Of a stretch of 64,000 bases of DNA, positions 7,519-16,725 are shown in pieces. The first letter of the stretch is position 1. The number at the start of each line of letters is the position of its first letter. The notes beneath the pieces are model-generated. The model had not been told where the DNA came from and did no database searches. It saw nothing but the letters and a program-made list of their open reading frames with translations. Both the position numbers and the translations under genes were made by a program. Origin of the DNA: HKCCE3408 sp039183205 (GTDB taxonomy: Bacteria; Pseudomonadota; Alphaproteobacteria; Rhodobacterales; Rhodobacteraceae); the NCBI GenBank assembly GCA_039183205.1, contig JBCDBR010000002.1, forward strand, positions 62,001-126,000. Direction: 5' to 3'.

Positions 7519-10253
7519 TACGCAGGCTCAGGTACCAAAATATCTCTTTTGCCCACGTGGTTTGCAGCGCTGACAAGGCCTTGTTCCTCCATCTGCTCCA
7601 CCAAGCGGGCGGCCTTGTTGTAACCGATGGCAAGTTTACGTTGGATGTACGACGTGGAACATTTGCGATCTCTGATCACAATCTGAACAGCTTGATCATA
7701 AAGCGCGTCTTCGCCGTCGGTGTTTCCGCCGGTGTTAAGCCCGAGGACCGCGTCGATGTCGCCTTCTTTGTCGTCATCCGGCCCGTCCAGAACCGAGGCT
7801 GCGTAATCCGGCGGTCCGAACGACTTTAGATGGCTGACAATTTCCTCGACCTCTTCGTCGCTTACGAATGGGCCATGTACACGGGTAATCTTTGACCCGC
7901 CGGCCATGTAAAGCATGTCGCCCATGCCCAAAAGCTGCTCTGCGCCCATTTCCCCCAGGATCGTGCGACTGTCGACCTTGGACGTGACATGGAAACTGAT
8001 GCGGGTTGGGAAATTGGCTTTGATCGTGCCTGTAATCACATCCACCGACGGACGTTGTGTAGCCATGATTAGATGGATGCCCGAGGCGCGCGCCATCTGC
8101 GCCAAACGCTGAATGCAGGCCTCAATCTCCTTTCCGGCAACCATCATCAAATCGGCCATCTCGTCGACTATGACCACAATAAACGGCATCGCTTTGGGTT
8201 CAAATTCCTCGGTCTCAAAGACCGGCTCTCCGGTGGCATCGTCAAATCCGGTTTGGATCGTGCGCTTAAACATCTCGCCTTTTGACAGCGCATCGCGCAC
8301 GCGGCCGTTATAACCTTCGATGTTGCGCACACCCATTTTCGACATCTTGCGATAGCGGTCCTCCATTTCGCCGACGACCCATTTTAGGGCCACAACGGCC
8401 TTTTTCGGATCGGTAACGACCGGCGACAAAAGATGCGGAATACCGTCGTAAACGCTGAGTTCCAGCATCTTGGGATCAATCATGATCAAGCGGCATTCCT
8501 CAGGGCTAAGCTTGTAGAGAAGGCTCAGGATCATCGTGTTGATGGCCACGGATTTACCCGACCCGGTGGTTCCGGCGATTAGCAAATGCGGCATCTTGGC
8601 AAGATTGGCGATGATCGGGTCGCCGCCAATATCCTTGCCCAGCGCTAACGGAAGCCGGTGATTGCCGTCGCCATAATCGCGGGAGCTTAGGATTTCGCGC
8701 AGCACGACCTTTTCGCGATGCTGATTGGGCAATTCGATCCCGATGACCGAACGGCCCGGCACGGTCGAAACGCGCGCGGACAGCGCCGACATGGATCGCG
8801 CGATATCATCGGCAAGCCCGATCACGCGCGAGGCCTTCAACCCTGGCGCTGGCTCCAATTCATACATCGTTACCACCGGACCTGGCCGTACGCTCACGAT
8901 GTCGCCCTTCACGCCGTAATCGTCCAAGACCGATTCAAGCATGCGGGCGTTTTCCTCAAGCGCCTCATCCGATAGGTGGTGACGCTCAACCGATTCTGCA
9001 CCCGCAAGCAATGCAAGCGGTGGAAATTCGAAGGCCGCAGTATCCTCAAGCGGCAATGAGGGCTGCTGATCGGCCATGGCATGCCGGGACGGCATCACTT
9101 TCCGGGTATTGTGCTGAACAACGCTTGCGCGGGGCTCGACGGTCGGCAATGCCACTCGCGCCGGCACGGGATCTGACGGTCTATCCGCGGCCATCCACGC
9201 GATGTCATCCTCCTCTGCCGACGGGATCGTAACAGGCACCGTTGCATCCGCCGTGAGCGGCGGTTCAATGCGGTCGGCAGGCGCCACCACGGGGCGGCGC
9301 ACGCGCGCGTTGATGACGTTGGCGATCTTTTCGCGGATGTGATCGTCACTCGGCGCTTCAACATCGTCGAATTGACCTTGGGCACGCCCGACCAATTCCG
9401 GCTCAATCGCACCGACCTCATCGTCACGGCGACGACCACTAAGTATCGGAACCCGAGAAAACAATCCGCCTTGACGCGGCTCGGCGCCGGTCAACGGCGG
9501 CTCGATGCGCAAAGCATCGTCATATGCAAAGTCCGCCTCAGCACGGGCCTCTGCGCGCGCTTCTGCACGGGACCGTTGCACAGCCCTCAGCCGGCGCATC
9601 CCTCGGAACCCCTGTTGCATAAGGCTCAGAACCGCGTGAAACACCAAGATCAAGCCGACCAGCAACCACTTTAACCCAGATCTGAGTTCTGACCGTGTGG
9701 CGCCCAAAACGTAAAATGCCACAGCGATGCCGCCAAAGAACGCAAATCCGGCCGAAAGTCTGAGGCCCAAGCCGGCCCCAAAGGGAAGGATATTGAGGAT
9801 CGCGGCAAGCACCGTATCGCCAAATAGCCCGCCCAGACCAAAACTATGTGTCCACGCCGGACCTGGTGGGTAGCTGGCCGCATAAAGGGACGCCAATGCC
9901 ACGGCAATCGGCAAAAAAAGCGTTCTGGTCACAGCGAAATCTGTGCCCTTGTGAAGCAGGAATCGCGCGCCCCAAACCAGTGCCGCGGCCACCAAAATCC
10001 ATGAACCGTACCCAACGATCATCATCAAAACAGCGGCAATTGAGGCGCCGAAACTGCCCAGATAATTCTGTGGCAGCGTTTCCGTGGCTGCGAGCCAATT
10101 GGGATCATCGGGATGATAGCTGACCAAGATCGTCGCCAATAAAAGGCCGACCGTTAAAAGCAACAGACCCAAAAGCTCGCGCCCGCGACGTTCGATCATC
10201 GCTTGCATTTGGTTGTCCAGGAACGGATCACGCTGGCGTGTTTGATAGGCCAT
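7518..10253 (-). CDS. ftsK: DNA translocase FtsK
   Basis: A 911-residue FtsK/SpoIIIE translocase, which couples chromosome-dimer resolution and segregation to division at the septum. Hydrophobic segments in the first ~200 residues (such as ELLGLLLLTVGLLLATILVS) anchor it. A variable linker to about residue 420 precedes the motor: Walker A GTTGSGKS near residue 560, Walker B-type PFIVVIVDEMADL and the TQRPSVDVITGTIKAN block. The C-terminal gamma domain (TSYIQRKLAIGYNKAARLVEQME) is the winged helix that reads KOPS. Start AUG is 9 bases downstream of the aminotransferase stop; the two genes are co-oriented. Confidence 0.97.
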   Translation of the reverse strand: MAYQTRQRDPFLDNQMQAMIERRGRELLGLLLLTVGLLLATILVSYHPDDPNWLAATETLPQNYLGSFGASIAAVLMMIVGYGSWILVAAALVWGARFLLHKGTDFAVTRTLFLPIAVALASLYAASYPPGPAWTHSFGLGGLFGDTVLAAILNILPFGAGLGLRLSAGFAFFGGIAVAFYVLGATRSELRSGLKWLLVGLILVFHAVLSLMQQGFRGMRRLRAVQRSRAEARAEARAEADFAYDDALRIEPPLTGAEPRQGGLFSRVPILSGRRRDDEVGAIEPELVGRAQGQFDDVEAPSDDHIREKIANVINARVRRPVVAPADRIEPPLTADATVPVTIPSAEEDDIAWMAADRPSDPVPARVALPTVEPRASVVQHNTRKVMPSRHAMADQQPSLPLEDTAAFEFPPLALLAGAESVERHHLSDEALEENARMLESVLDDYGVKGDIVSVRPGPVVTMYELEPAPGLKASRVIGLADDIARSMSALSARVSTVPGRSVIGIELPNQHREKVVLREILSSRDYGDGNHRLPLALGKDIGGDPIIANLAKMPHLLIAGTTGSGKSVAINTMILSLLYKLSPEECRLIMIDPKMLELSVYDGIPHLLSPVVTDPKKAVVALKWVVGEMEDRYRKMSKMGVRNIEGYNGRVRDALSKGEMFKRTIQTGFDDATGEPVFETEEFEPKAMPFIVVIVDEMADLMMVAGKEIEACIQRLAQMARASGIHLIMATQRPSVDVITGTIKANFPTRISFHVTSKVDSRTILGEMGAEQLLGMGDMLYMAGGSKITRVHGPFVSDEEVEEIVSHLKSFGPPDYAASVLDGPDDDKEGDIDAVLGLNTGGNTDGEDALYDQAVQIVIRDRKCSTSYIQRKLAIGYNKAARLVEQMEEQGLVSAANHVGKRDILVPEPA

Positions 10254-10262
10254 AAAGTTACC

Positions 10263-11453
10263 TCACCGATAAAGACAATCACGCAGTCGCTTGAGCCCGC
10301 GCTCGGTTTCATCGAGCGGGGCGACCATCGCGACACGAATGTAGGGATCGCCGGGGTTACCCATCAGCGTCATCTGACCAAGATATCCACCGGGAAGCAC
10401 GCGGACACCGGTCTCAGTCCAGAGCTTTCGCGTCGCCGCAACGCCATCGCCCAAATCGGGCGGCACGGGGAGCCAAAGGAAAAACCCACCTTGCGGTGGC
10501 GAATATCCAGGTTGGCCCATGAAGATAGCGTCCGCAAGCTCATACTTTTCATGGTAAAGTGCACGGTTCGCCTCAACATGGGCCTCATCGGACCAGATGC
10601 GTTCCGCAACGTGCTGCAACGGCAATGGCAGTGGCGCGCCGGCGTAAGCGCGAAGCTGGTTTAGCGCTGCAATCGCGCTGTGGCCGCCTGCGACAAACCC
10701 CGACCGGAGACCCGGCAGATTTGACCGTTTCGACAGCGAATGAAACACCAACAGCCGTTCGGGATCTGCGTTCGTAGCCTTGGCAATCGTCAACCCGCCC
10801 AGCGGCGGACGATCCCGCCAAATCTCCGAATAGCATTCATCCGCGAAAATCCGGAAATCGAACCGCTCGGCCAGTGAGAGCAAATTTCGCCAGTAATCCT
10901 CGGACGCAACGGCGCCTTGCGGATTGGACGGCGTGCACAAAAATGCGATCGCGGTGCGTTCCAAAATCTCTGGCGCGAGGCTGGCAAAGTCAGGCAAAAA
11001 GCCGGTTTGGGATGTGGCATTGACGAAAACAGGCTCAGCTCCAATGGCGCGGGCCGCAACCATGTAAGCTTGGTAGAAGGGGTTTGGGATCAAAACCACG
11101 GGACGTCGGCCGCGCTTTTCTTCCGGGCACAAGGCGATGACGGCGTTAAAGAGGCCCTCCCGCGTTCCATTGAGTGGCATGATACCCTCCGGTCCGGGGC
11201 TGGCCGCAAAGCGCCGCATAAGCCATGCATCGATCGTTTCAAGCAGGGCGGGCGCGCCGGGATTGGGCGGGTATTTTGAAAATTCGCCGATATGTCGAGC
11301 AAGGACATCAGCGACCCATCCTGGGAAAGGATGTCGCGGTTCGCCGATGGTCATATTGATGACCTCGCCGCCCGGCTCATGGCCGTCGAGCAATTTCCGC
11401 AGCCGCGGAAATGCATAATCTGGCAGGTTCGCAAACCGCTCAGGAAGTATCAT
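10263..11453 (-). CDS. Class I/II PLP-dependent aminotransferase
   Basis: A 396-residue fold-type I aminotransferase. The Schiff-base lysine is in FHSLSKRSNLPG (about residue 242), preceded by the PLP-phosphate region and DECYSEIW, and followed by RSGFVAGG. The pattern resembles DapC-type succinyldiaminopimelate or aspartate aminotransferases, but substrate cannot be read from the sequence. ATG 11453 is chosen because GAGG sits six bases upstream and the protein starts with the common PERFANLPDYAFPRLR; the longer frame overlaps the amidase gene. It lies between the amidase and ftsK, all on the minus strand. Confidence 0.88.
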   Translation of the reverse strand: MILPERFANLPDYAFPRLRKLLDGHEPGGEVINMTIGEPRHPFPGWVADVLARHIGEFSKYPPNPGAPALLETIDAWLMRRFAASPGPEGIMPLNGTREGLFNAVIALCPEEKRGRRPVVLIPNPFYQAYMVAARAIGAEPVFVNATSQTGFLPDFASLAPEILERTAIAFLCTPSNPQGAVASEDYWRNLLSLAERFDFRIFADECYSEIWRDRPPLGGLTIAKATNADPERLLVFHSLSKRSNLPGLRSGFVAGGHSAIAALNQLRAYAGAPLPLPLQHVAERIWSDEAHVEANRALYHEKYELADAIFMGQPGYSPPQGGFFLWLPVPPDLGDGVAATRKLWTETGVRVLPGGYLGQMTLMGNPGDPYIRVAMVAPLDETERGLKRLRDCLYR

Positions 11454-11556
11454 ATCTGCCTCAAGTCGGGATCGTATTGCCCCGTTTGGCGCTATCGTAC
11501 CCGCAAGCGACTGAACGGTCCAGCAAAAGCGCGCCGCCTGGGTTGATCTGTTGCGC

Positions 11557-12873
11557 TCAGGCCAGCGCGGCTTCGATCGCAGAACCAAGGCGCAGCAGAT
11601 GCGCCTCGCTCCAGGGTCGTCCGATCAGCAAAAGCCCGCAGGACGGGACACCTGTGGGTAGCGTCAGGCCCGCTCCGCCCACCAGATTTCCCACACGTGT
11701 ATTTCGCAAGGTCAGTAGGTTTTCCGATACGTAGTAGTCCTCGTCCCTCAGCAGGCGGTCCACGTTCGGAGGCAGATTTGGCGACGTCGGTAAAAGCACC
11801 GCGTCAAAAGGCTTGGTTGCATCCGAAAACGCGGCCTGATGACGGGCGAGGGCCTGGCGCGCTGCAACGTATTCCGGCGCGCCGACCGCGGCACCGCCGC
11901 GAAACCGCTCAAGTATGCGGACAAACATCTTGTCCGGAGCCGCTTCGATAACATCCTTCCACGTCCCATAAGCCTCGGTTGGATACAGGGCGCCTGTTAG
12001 CCCCATCGCCGCTTCCGCAGCCACGATGCGGCCGGCTTCGATCACAGCACCCGCTGCGGACAGCCGCGATAGCGCCGATTGAAACGCCGCGCCAGGACCA
12101 TCGCGGACGTCGCTCGCATAGGGCTCCAGCACGAAAAATCGTGTTCCGGTCAAGCTGCTTCCCGCCAGATCGACAGGTTTGCTGCCATCAAGTGCTGCGA
12201 GGGTCAGCGCCGCATCCTCAACGTTTTTGGTCAACGGCCCGACGGTGTCGAAGCTTTCCGCCAGCGGCACGACACCCGAAAGAGAGACGCGGCCCGATGT
12301 TGTCTTGAGCCCGACAAGGTCGTTCCAGGCCGCGGGAAGGCGCACAGATCCACCTGTGTCAGACCCAATCGCGACCGGTGCAACCTCAAAGGCCACCGAG
12401 GCCGCCGCGCCCGAAGATGATCCGCCAGGGGCCAATGCCGGATCATGGCGATTGGGTGGGGTCGCGGTTACGGGGTTCAGGCCAAGACCTGAAAAGGCCA
12501 GCTCGGACATGTGCGTTTTGCCCAAGCAGACGAGGCCCTGCTGACTTGCCGTTTGCAGCACCTTTGCATCGGCGCTGGGCACGCGACCGGCCAGCAGAGC
12601 CGAGCCAGCCTCTGTAGCAATACCAGCCGTGTCAAAGAGATCCTTCCACGAGACCGGTACGCCATCGAGCGGCCCCAACCGCGTGCCGGAACGGGCCCGT
12701 TCCCGCGCAGACAGCGCTTCGGCGCGCGCGCGATCCGGCGTTAGCCGCGCATAAATATCCGTTTGGGGCGCCGCGGCGTCGATAAACACCTCAATGATAT
12801 CTACCGGATCGGCCTTGCCCGCACCGATCGCGCGGCCAATATCGCCCGCACTTTTCCCGAACCAACCTGTCAT
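11557..12873 (-). CDS. Amidase (amidase signature family)
   Basis: A 438-residue amidase-signature hydrolase. The catalytic Lys-Ser-Ser triad is intact: Lys77 in PVSWKDLF, a serine in GGSSSGAAASV (about 153) and Ser176 in GSDTGGSVRLPA. These enzymes hydrolyse amides; GatA of the tRNA amidotransferase shares the fold, but no GatB or GatC is next to it and the protein is shorter than usual GatA. No signal peptide. It starts the minus-strand run amidase-aminotransferase-ftsK and diverges from the ubiH-type gene across 85 bases. Confidence 0.9.
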   Translation of the reverse strand: MTGWFGKSAGDIGRAIGAGKADPVDIIEVFIDAAAPQTDIYARLTPDRARAEALSARERARSGTRLGPLDGVPVSWKDLFDTAGIATEAGSALLAGRVPSADAKVLQTASQQGLVCLGKTHMSELAFSGLGLNPVTATPPNRHDPALAPGGSSSGAAASVAFEVAPVAIGSDTGGSVRLPAAWNDLVGLKTTSGRVSLSGVVPLAESFDTVGPLTKNVEDAALTLAALDGSKPVDLAGSSLTGTRFFVLEPYASDVRDGPGAAFQSALSRLSAAGAVIEAGRIVAAEAAMGLTGALYPTEAYGTWKDVIEAAPDKMFVRILERFRGGAAVGAPEYVAARQALARHQAAFSDATKPFDAVLLPTSPNLPPNVDRLLRDEDYYVSENLLTLRNTRVGNLVGGAGLTLPTGVPSCGLLLIGRPWSEAHLLRLGSAIEAALA

Positions 12874-12958
12874 GGAGCCCCGCTTCTGATTGTCGCGGCA
12901 TCAGGCTAACGGTCGGGTTCCTCTTGGACAATCCCGCGCGGCGGGGCATATCAGGACC

Positions 12959-14182
12959 ATGGCCGAAGACTTTGAGATCTTGGTTGCCGGTGCTGGGCTT
13001 GCCGGTACGCTTATGGCGCTTGCGCTGTCTCAGGCGGGGTTCCATTCCGCGCTGATTGATGCGGGCGATCGCGATGTGCAATCCGAGCCCGGGTTTGATG
13101 GCCGCGCTTATGCGCTCTCGCTCAGCTCGGTGCGCATGCTTGAGGCTTTGGGGTTGTGGTCCGACATCGCCGAGGATGCAGAACCTATTTTAGGTATTCG
13201 CGCCTCTGATGGCCGGCCAGGCGAAGGTGCATCACATTTCTTTTTGGATTTCGACGCGGCAGAGCTGGAAGAAGGCCCAATGGGCCATATTGTCGAGGAT
13301 CGCATCTTGCGCCCGGCGCTCCTTTCGGCCAGCGCAAACGACCCTCGGATCAAAATAAAAGCGCAAAGCCGGATCGTCGATCAGGATACGGGTGTCCGAG
13401 CCTCCGTCACCTTGAGCGATGGCGAGACACTCTCCGGCAGGTTGTTGATTGGCGCCGATGGTCGCGAAAGCCAAGTCGCAACCCGCGCCGGGATCCAGCG
13501 GACTGGCTGGGCCTACCGCCAAACCGCATTGGTCGCTGCGATCGCGCACGAAAACCCGCATCACGGTATCGCGCATCAGTTCTTTATGCCGGCCGGCCCG
13601 CTCGCCATTTTGCCGCTGCCCGGCAACCGATCGTCGATTGTGTGGTCCGAAGATAGCGACGCGGCGTCTAAGGTCTTCGCTCTGCCCGATGCTGCGTTTC
13701 TGGACCATCTTCGACCGCGATTTGGTGATTTCCGCGGAGAGATTTCTTTGGCAGGTAAGCGGTACCGCTATCCGCTTGGTCTGTCGCTAGCGGACCGGTT
13801 CGTCGCGCCAGGGCTTGCGCTGGTGGGCGACGCGGCGCATGGCATCCACCCAATCGCTGGACAGGGGCTCAATCTAGGATTTCGGGATATCGCAGCGCTG
13901 GCGCAAGTGATCGCAGAGGCTGCTTCACGTGGCGAAGATATTGGCGCCAGCGACGTCCTTGCGCGCTATCAATCTTGGCGCCGCTTCGATACGACGGCAC
14001 TTGCCGTTGCGACCGATGGGTTTAACAGGCTGTTTTCAAACGATAACCCGATCCTACGCGGTATCCGAGACTTGGGTATGGGATTTGTAAATGCAAGCCC
14101 GGCTCTCAAACGGCAATTCATGCGTGAGGCCGCGGGACTGTCTGGAGACTTGCCGCAACTTCTGACGGGCCGACCGCTTTGA
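12959..14182 (+). CDS. UbiH/UbiF/COQ6-type FAD-dependent hydroxylase
   Basis: A 407-residue flavoprotein monooxygenase of the ubiquinone-biosynthesis hydroxylase family. The ADP-binding GxGxxG is VAGAGLAGTLMALAL at residues 9-23. The second FAD motif is LVGDAAHGIHPIAGQGLNLGFRD, and LIGADGRESQV matches the conserved DG motif. Such enzymes hydroxylate the benzoquinone ring precursor at the membrane. Start ATG 12959 puts the Rossmann motif at the usual place; 23 further residues are possible upstream. Monocistronic, divergent from the amidase. Which ring position it hydroxylates (UbiH, UbiF, UbiI or UbiL) cannot be told. Confidence 0.88.
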   Translation: MAEDFEILVAGAGLAGTLMALALSQAGFHSALIDAGDRDVQSEPGFDGRAYALSLSSVRMLEALGLWSDIAEDAEPILGIRASDGRPGEGASHFFLDFDAAELEEGPMGHIVEDRILRPALLSASANDPRIKIKAQSRIVDQDTGVRASVTLSDGETLSGRLLIGADGRESQVATRAGIQRTGWAYRQTALVAAIAHENPHHGIAHQFFMPAGPLAILPLPGNRSSIVWSEDSDAASKVFALPDAAFLDHLRPRFGDFRGEISLAGKRYRYPLGLSLADRFVAPGLALVGDAAHGIHPIAGQGLNLGFRDIAALAQVIAEAASRGEDIGASDVLARYQSWRRFDTTALAVATDGFNRLFSNDNPILRGIRDLGMGFVNASPALKRQFMREAAGLSGDLPQLLTGRPL

Positions 14183-14239
14183 ACACCGGGTGACCCATCG
14201 CGGGCGTACAAGCGTTAGATTTACGCTGGCGCCAGCACG

Positions 14240-14425
14240 TTATTCCAAGACGCGCGCTTCGCTTTCGAGCATAATCGGGATGCCGTTTCTGATCGGAAAC
14301 GCGAGGTTGGCTGGTTTCGAAATCAGCTCTTGCTGCTCTGCGTCGTAATTTAGCGTGGCGTGCGTTCTCGGGCAGACCAGCGCCTCGAGCATCTTTCGGT
14401 CAATCGGAGCGCTGTCGTCTTTCAC
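14240..14425 (-). CDS. Trm112 family protein
   Basis: A 61-residue protein of the Trm112/UPF0434 (YcaR) family: MLEALVCPRTHATLNYD is followed by LAFPIRNGIPIMLESEAR. Bacterial members are small zinc-ribbon-like partners of methyltransferases; this one keeps only one of the cysteines, as is common in alphaproteobacteria. Its ATG overlaps the stop of the LON-domain gene by four bases (ATGA), making it third in the cnoX-LON-Trm112 operon. Confidence 0.85.
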   Translation of the reverse strand: MKDDSAPIDRKMLEALVCPRTHATLNYDAEQQELISKPANLAFPIRNGIPIMLESEARVLE

Positions 14426-15081
14426 TGCAAGACTTCTTCCTGGGTGCCGCCGCGCAATGCGAATTCGATCAGCGTCACCAGGGTTTCTCGCCGCGTGCTG
14501 AGCGATGGCGCCTCAAGCAGAGCTTGCTTCTCTTCCGGTTCGAAGGGGCACAACATCGACAGGGAATTTATCAGCAATTCGTCCTCTGCCTCTTTCAGAC
14601 TGTCCCAGTCCGTGGACAGCGACATGGCCTCGAAATAACGCCCCAGGAGGTCAAGGAATTCGGCTCGGGAAAAACCGGCATCCTCCTCGGTTGCGCCGGT
14701 ATCTGCACCGAAGCCATCCCACGACACATCGGCTCGTATATAGGGCGTAAAGCCTTCGGATTCGTTGCGGATCCGATAGCGCGAGATGCCCGACAGCGTG
14801 ATCATATACCGGCCGTCTTCGGTTTCGGAAAACTGCGTCACACGGCCAGCGCATCCGATGGTGTGCAGCCGGCGTTCGCCGTCCGGCCCGTCATGGGGCT
14901 GCACCATCCCGATCAAACGATGCGGTGTTTTGAGCGTGTCGTCCATCATCTGGAGATAACGCGGCTCAAAAAGATGGAGCGGCAACCTTGCCCTCGGCAG
15001 CAAAAGCGCGCCGGGCAGAGGAAAAACAGGGATTGTCCCCGGAAGGTCAGCACCAGACATCATGCTTGCGAAGTAGGCCAA
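14422..15081 (-). CDS. LON peptidase substrate-binding domain protein
   Basis: A 219-residue protein with only the N-terminal (LAN) domain of Lon, and no ATPase or protease part. The core IPVFPLPGALLLPRARLPL then HLFEPRYLQMMDD is the family signature, and IGCAGRVTQF and GISRYRI follow. Function of stand-alone members is poorly known; a role in protein quality control is suggested by the adjacent cnoX. I chose the TTG ending at 15081 because GAGG lies six bases before it; a start at the ATGs ending 15063 or 15060 is possible. It is nine bases from cnoX and overlaps the Trm112 gene by four bases. Confidence 0.88.
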   Translation of the reverse strand: MAYFASMMSGADLPGTIPVFPLPGALLLPRARLPLHLFEPRYLQMMDDTLKTPHRLIGMVQPHDGPDGERRLHTIGCAGRVTQFSETEDGRYMITLSGISRYRIRNESEGFTPYIRADVSWDGFGADTGATEEDAGFSRAEFLDLLGRYFEAMSLSTDWDSLKEAEDELLINSLSMLCPFEPEEKQALLEAPSLSTRRETLVTLIEFALRGGTQEEVLQ

Positions 15082-15089
15082 GATGGGCC

Positions 15090-16007
15090 TCAGGCAAATA
15101 TCATCGAGCTCAGCCGGCGCCGACCTTTCAGCACGATTGGGTCCTCTGGCTTCAACGCATCGAATATTGTGAAAAGCTGCGCCTTCGCACCGCCGTCATT
15201 CCATTCCCGATCACGCCGAAAAAGCTCCAGCAACTGATCGACCGCTGCCTCAATCTCCCCGGCGGCGTGTAAGGCCTGGGCATAGTCATAGCGTGCCTGG
15301 TGATCTTCGGGATTGGCATCAACCGCGCCTTGCAGGTCGGCCAAGGGACCGGCATCAGCCGCTTGACGGGCCAATTCCAATTGCGCACGGGCGGCTTCGA
15401 CCTCCGGACTGCCAGCGATTTTCTCAGGTGCGTTGTTCAAAAGAGCCTCGGCTTGGTCGAGCTCTCCCATGGCAATATGGGACCGCGCGAGACCACCAAA
15501 GGCAGCTGCGTTTTCAGGCTCTTCTCCGAGGATGGCGGCAAAGGTCTGCGCAGCATCGACGGCTGCGCCTTGTGACAACATCTCTTCGGCCGCCTCAATC
15601 GCCTCGCCTAAGCCACCATCGCCGGCAAGCGCCGCGAGCTTGTTGACAAATTCCGTCACCTGCGCCGGCGGAACGGCGCCTTGGAATAGATCGACGGGAC
15701 GGCCTTGAAAGAACCCAACAACCGTTGGGATGGATTGCAGCGGCAGACCCTGTTGGGCAAGCGCACCAGCAAGGCGCTGTTCCCGGTCGACATCGACCTT
15801 GACCATGCGCACTTTGCCGCGTGCTGCCTGAACCGCCGCCTCAAGCTGCGGCCCCAAGGTCTTGCAGGGCCCACACCATTCCGCCCAGAAATCCACAACC
15901 ACCGGGACTTCGTTGCTGCCTTCGATGACGTCGGCCATGAATTCAGCTTCGGTCGTATCTTTTACGAGTGCCGTGTCTGGCTGTGACTGGCCGCCGAGTT
16001 CCAGCAT
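15090..16007 (-). CDS. cnoX: Thioredoxin-TPR chaperone CnoX (YbbN)
   Basis: About 305 residues: an N-terminal thioredoxin domain (VVDFWAEWCGPCKTLGPQL, active site CGPC) and a C-terminal tetratricopeptide region from about residue 125 on (AAFGGLARSHIAMGELDQAEALL and later repeats). This is the CnoX/YbbN architecture, a holdase that protects proteins from chlorine-type oxidation and hands them to GroEL or DnaK. An active CGPC pair is kept, unlike in E. coli. ATG 16007 follows GGGGAAGG; a GTG 27 bases upstream is an alternative. First gene of the cnoX-LON-Trm112 operon. Confidence 0.9.
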   Translation of the reverse strand: MLELGGQSQPDTALVKDTTEAEFMADVIEGSNEVPVVVDFWAEWCGPCKTLGPQLEAAVQAARGKVRMVKVDVDREQRLAGALAQQGLPLQSIPTVVGFFQGRPVDLFQGAVPPAQVTEFVNKLAALAGDGGLGEAIEAAEEMLSQGAAVDAAQTFAAILGEEPENAAAFGGLARSHIAMGELDQAEALLNNAPEKIAGSPEVEAARAQLELARQAADAGPLADLQGAVDANPEDHQARYDYAQALHAAGEIEAAVDQLLELFRRDREWNDGGAKAQLFTIFDALKPEDPIVLKGRRRLSSMIFA

Positions 16008-16083
16008 GGCCTTCCCCTTTTTTCCGAACTCCACGCTTATATGATCGCGAAGAGTGAAAAGGCCAAGGGGGGTTAAGACACCA

Positions 16084-16725
16084 ATGCCAGTTTATCTTGC
16101 GTTTGGCGACAGCAACACGCACGGAACGAAGCCATCTTCGGTGCCGGACAGTTTTGAACGATGGGGGCGGTCCAGCCGTTGGGTGCGGATCGCTCATGCA
16201 GCATTGCCGGATGATTGGGACTTGGCCGAGGAAGGGCTTCCGGGGCGGACGACACAGTTTGAAGATCCGATCATGGGCGCACATATGAACGGCGTCACCG
16301 GGCTCAAAATCGCGCTTATGACCCATGCTCCGATCTCTTTGGTGTCGATCATGCTCGGTACCAATGACGTCAAATCTCGCCAAGGTGTTGCGCCGGAGCA
16401 ATGCGCGTCCGGGATTGCTTGCCTGATCGATATTATCCGACACCCAGAGATGGAGGCACGCACTGGCCAGCCGAAAATACTTGTCATCGCACCGCCGCCT
16501 GTAAACGTCACCGATGACAGAGCGGCGGAGTGGACCGGTGCGACGGAAAAATCAATGGCGCTATCTGGGCTTTATCGCACCGTTGCGGCGGCCTATGGCG
16601 CAGAGTTTCTTGACGCGGCAGACTATATCAGTGTCGCAGAGGGCGAGGGGATCCATTTCGACGAAGCCGCGCATCATTCCTTAGGCCGCGCTGTGGGGTC
16701 AAAACTCGCAGAGATGATCGACTAA
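16084..16725 (+). CDS. SGNH/GDSL hydrolase
   Basis: A 213-residue SGNH hydrolase, probably an esterase. Block I is LAFGDSNTHG with the nucleophile Ser at the start of the protein, block III is MLGTNDVKSR and the C-terminal block V is FDEAAHHSLG with the catalytic Asp-His. No signal peptide, so cytoplasmic. ATG 16084 places block I at residue 7, as in relatives; a GTG 30 bases earlier also is open. It diverges from cnoX and its stop overlaps that of exonuclease III on the other strand. Natural substrate unknown. Confidence 0.88.
   Translation: MPVYLAFGDSNTHGTKPSSVPDSFERWGRSSRWVRIAHAALPDDWDLAEEGLPGRTTQFEDPIMGAHMNGVTGLKIALMTHAPISLVSIMLGTNDVKSRQGVAPEQCASGIACLIDIIRHPEMEARTGQPKILVIAPPPVNVTDDRAAEWTGATEKSMALSGLYRTVAAAYGAEFLDAADYISVAEGEGIHFDEAAHHSLGRAVGSKLAEMID

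Noticed and set aside
14225..14236. Perfect palindrome GCTGGCGCCAGC between the UbiH-type and Trm112 genes
   Set aside because: No loop and no T-run, so not a convincing terminator; a single 12-base palindrome in GC-rich DNA is not enough to call an operator.
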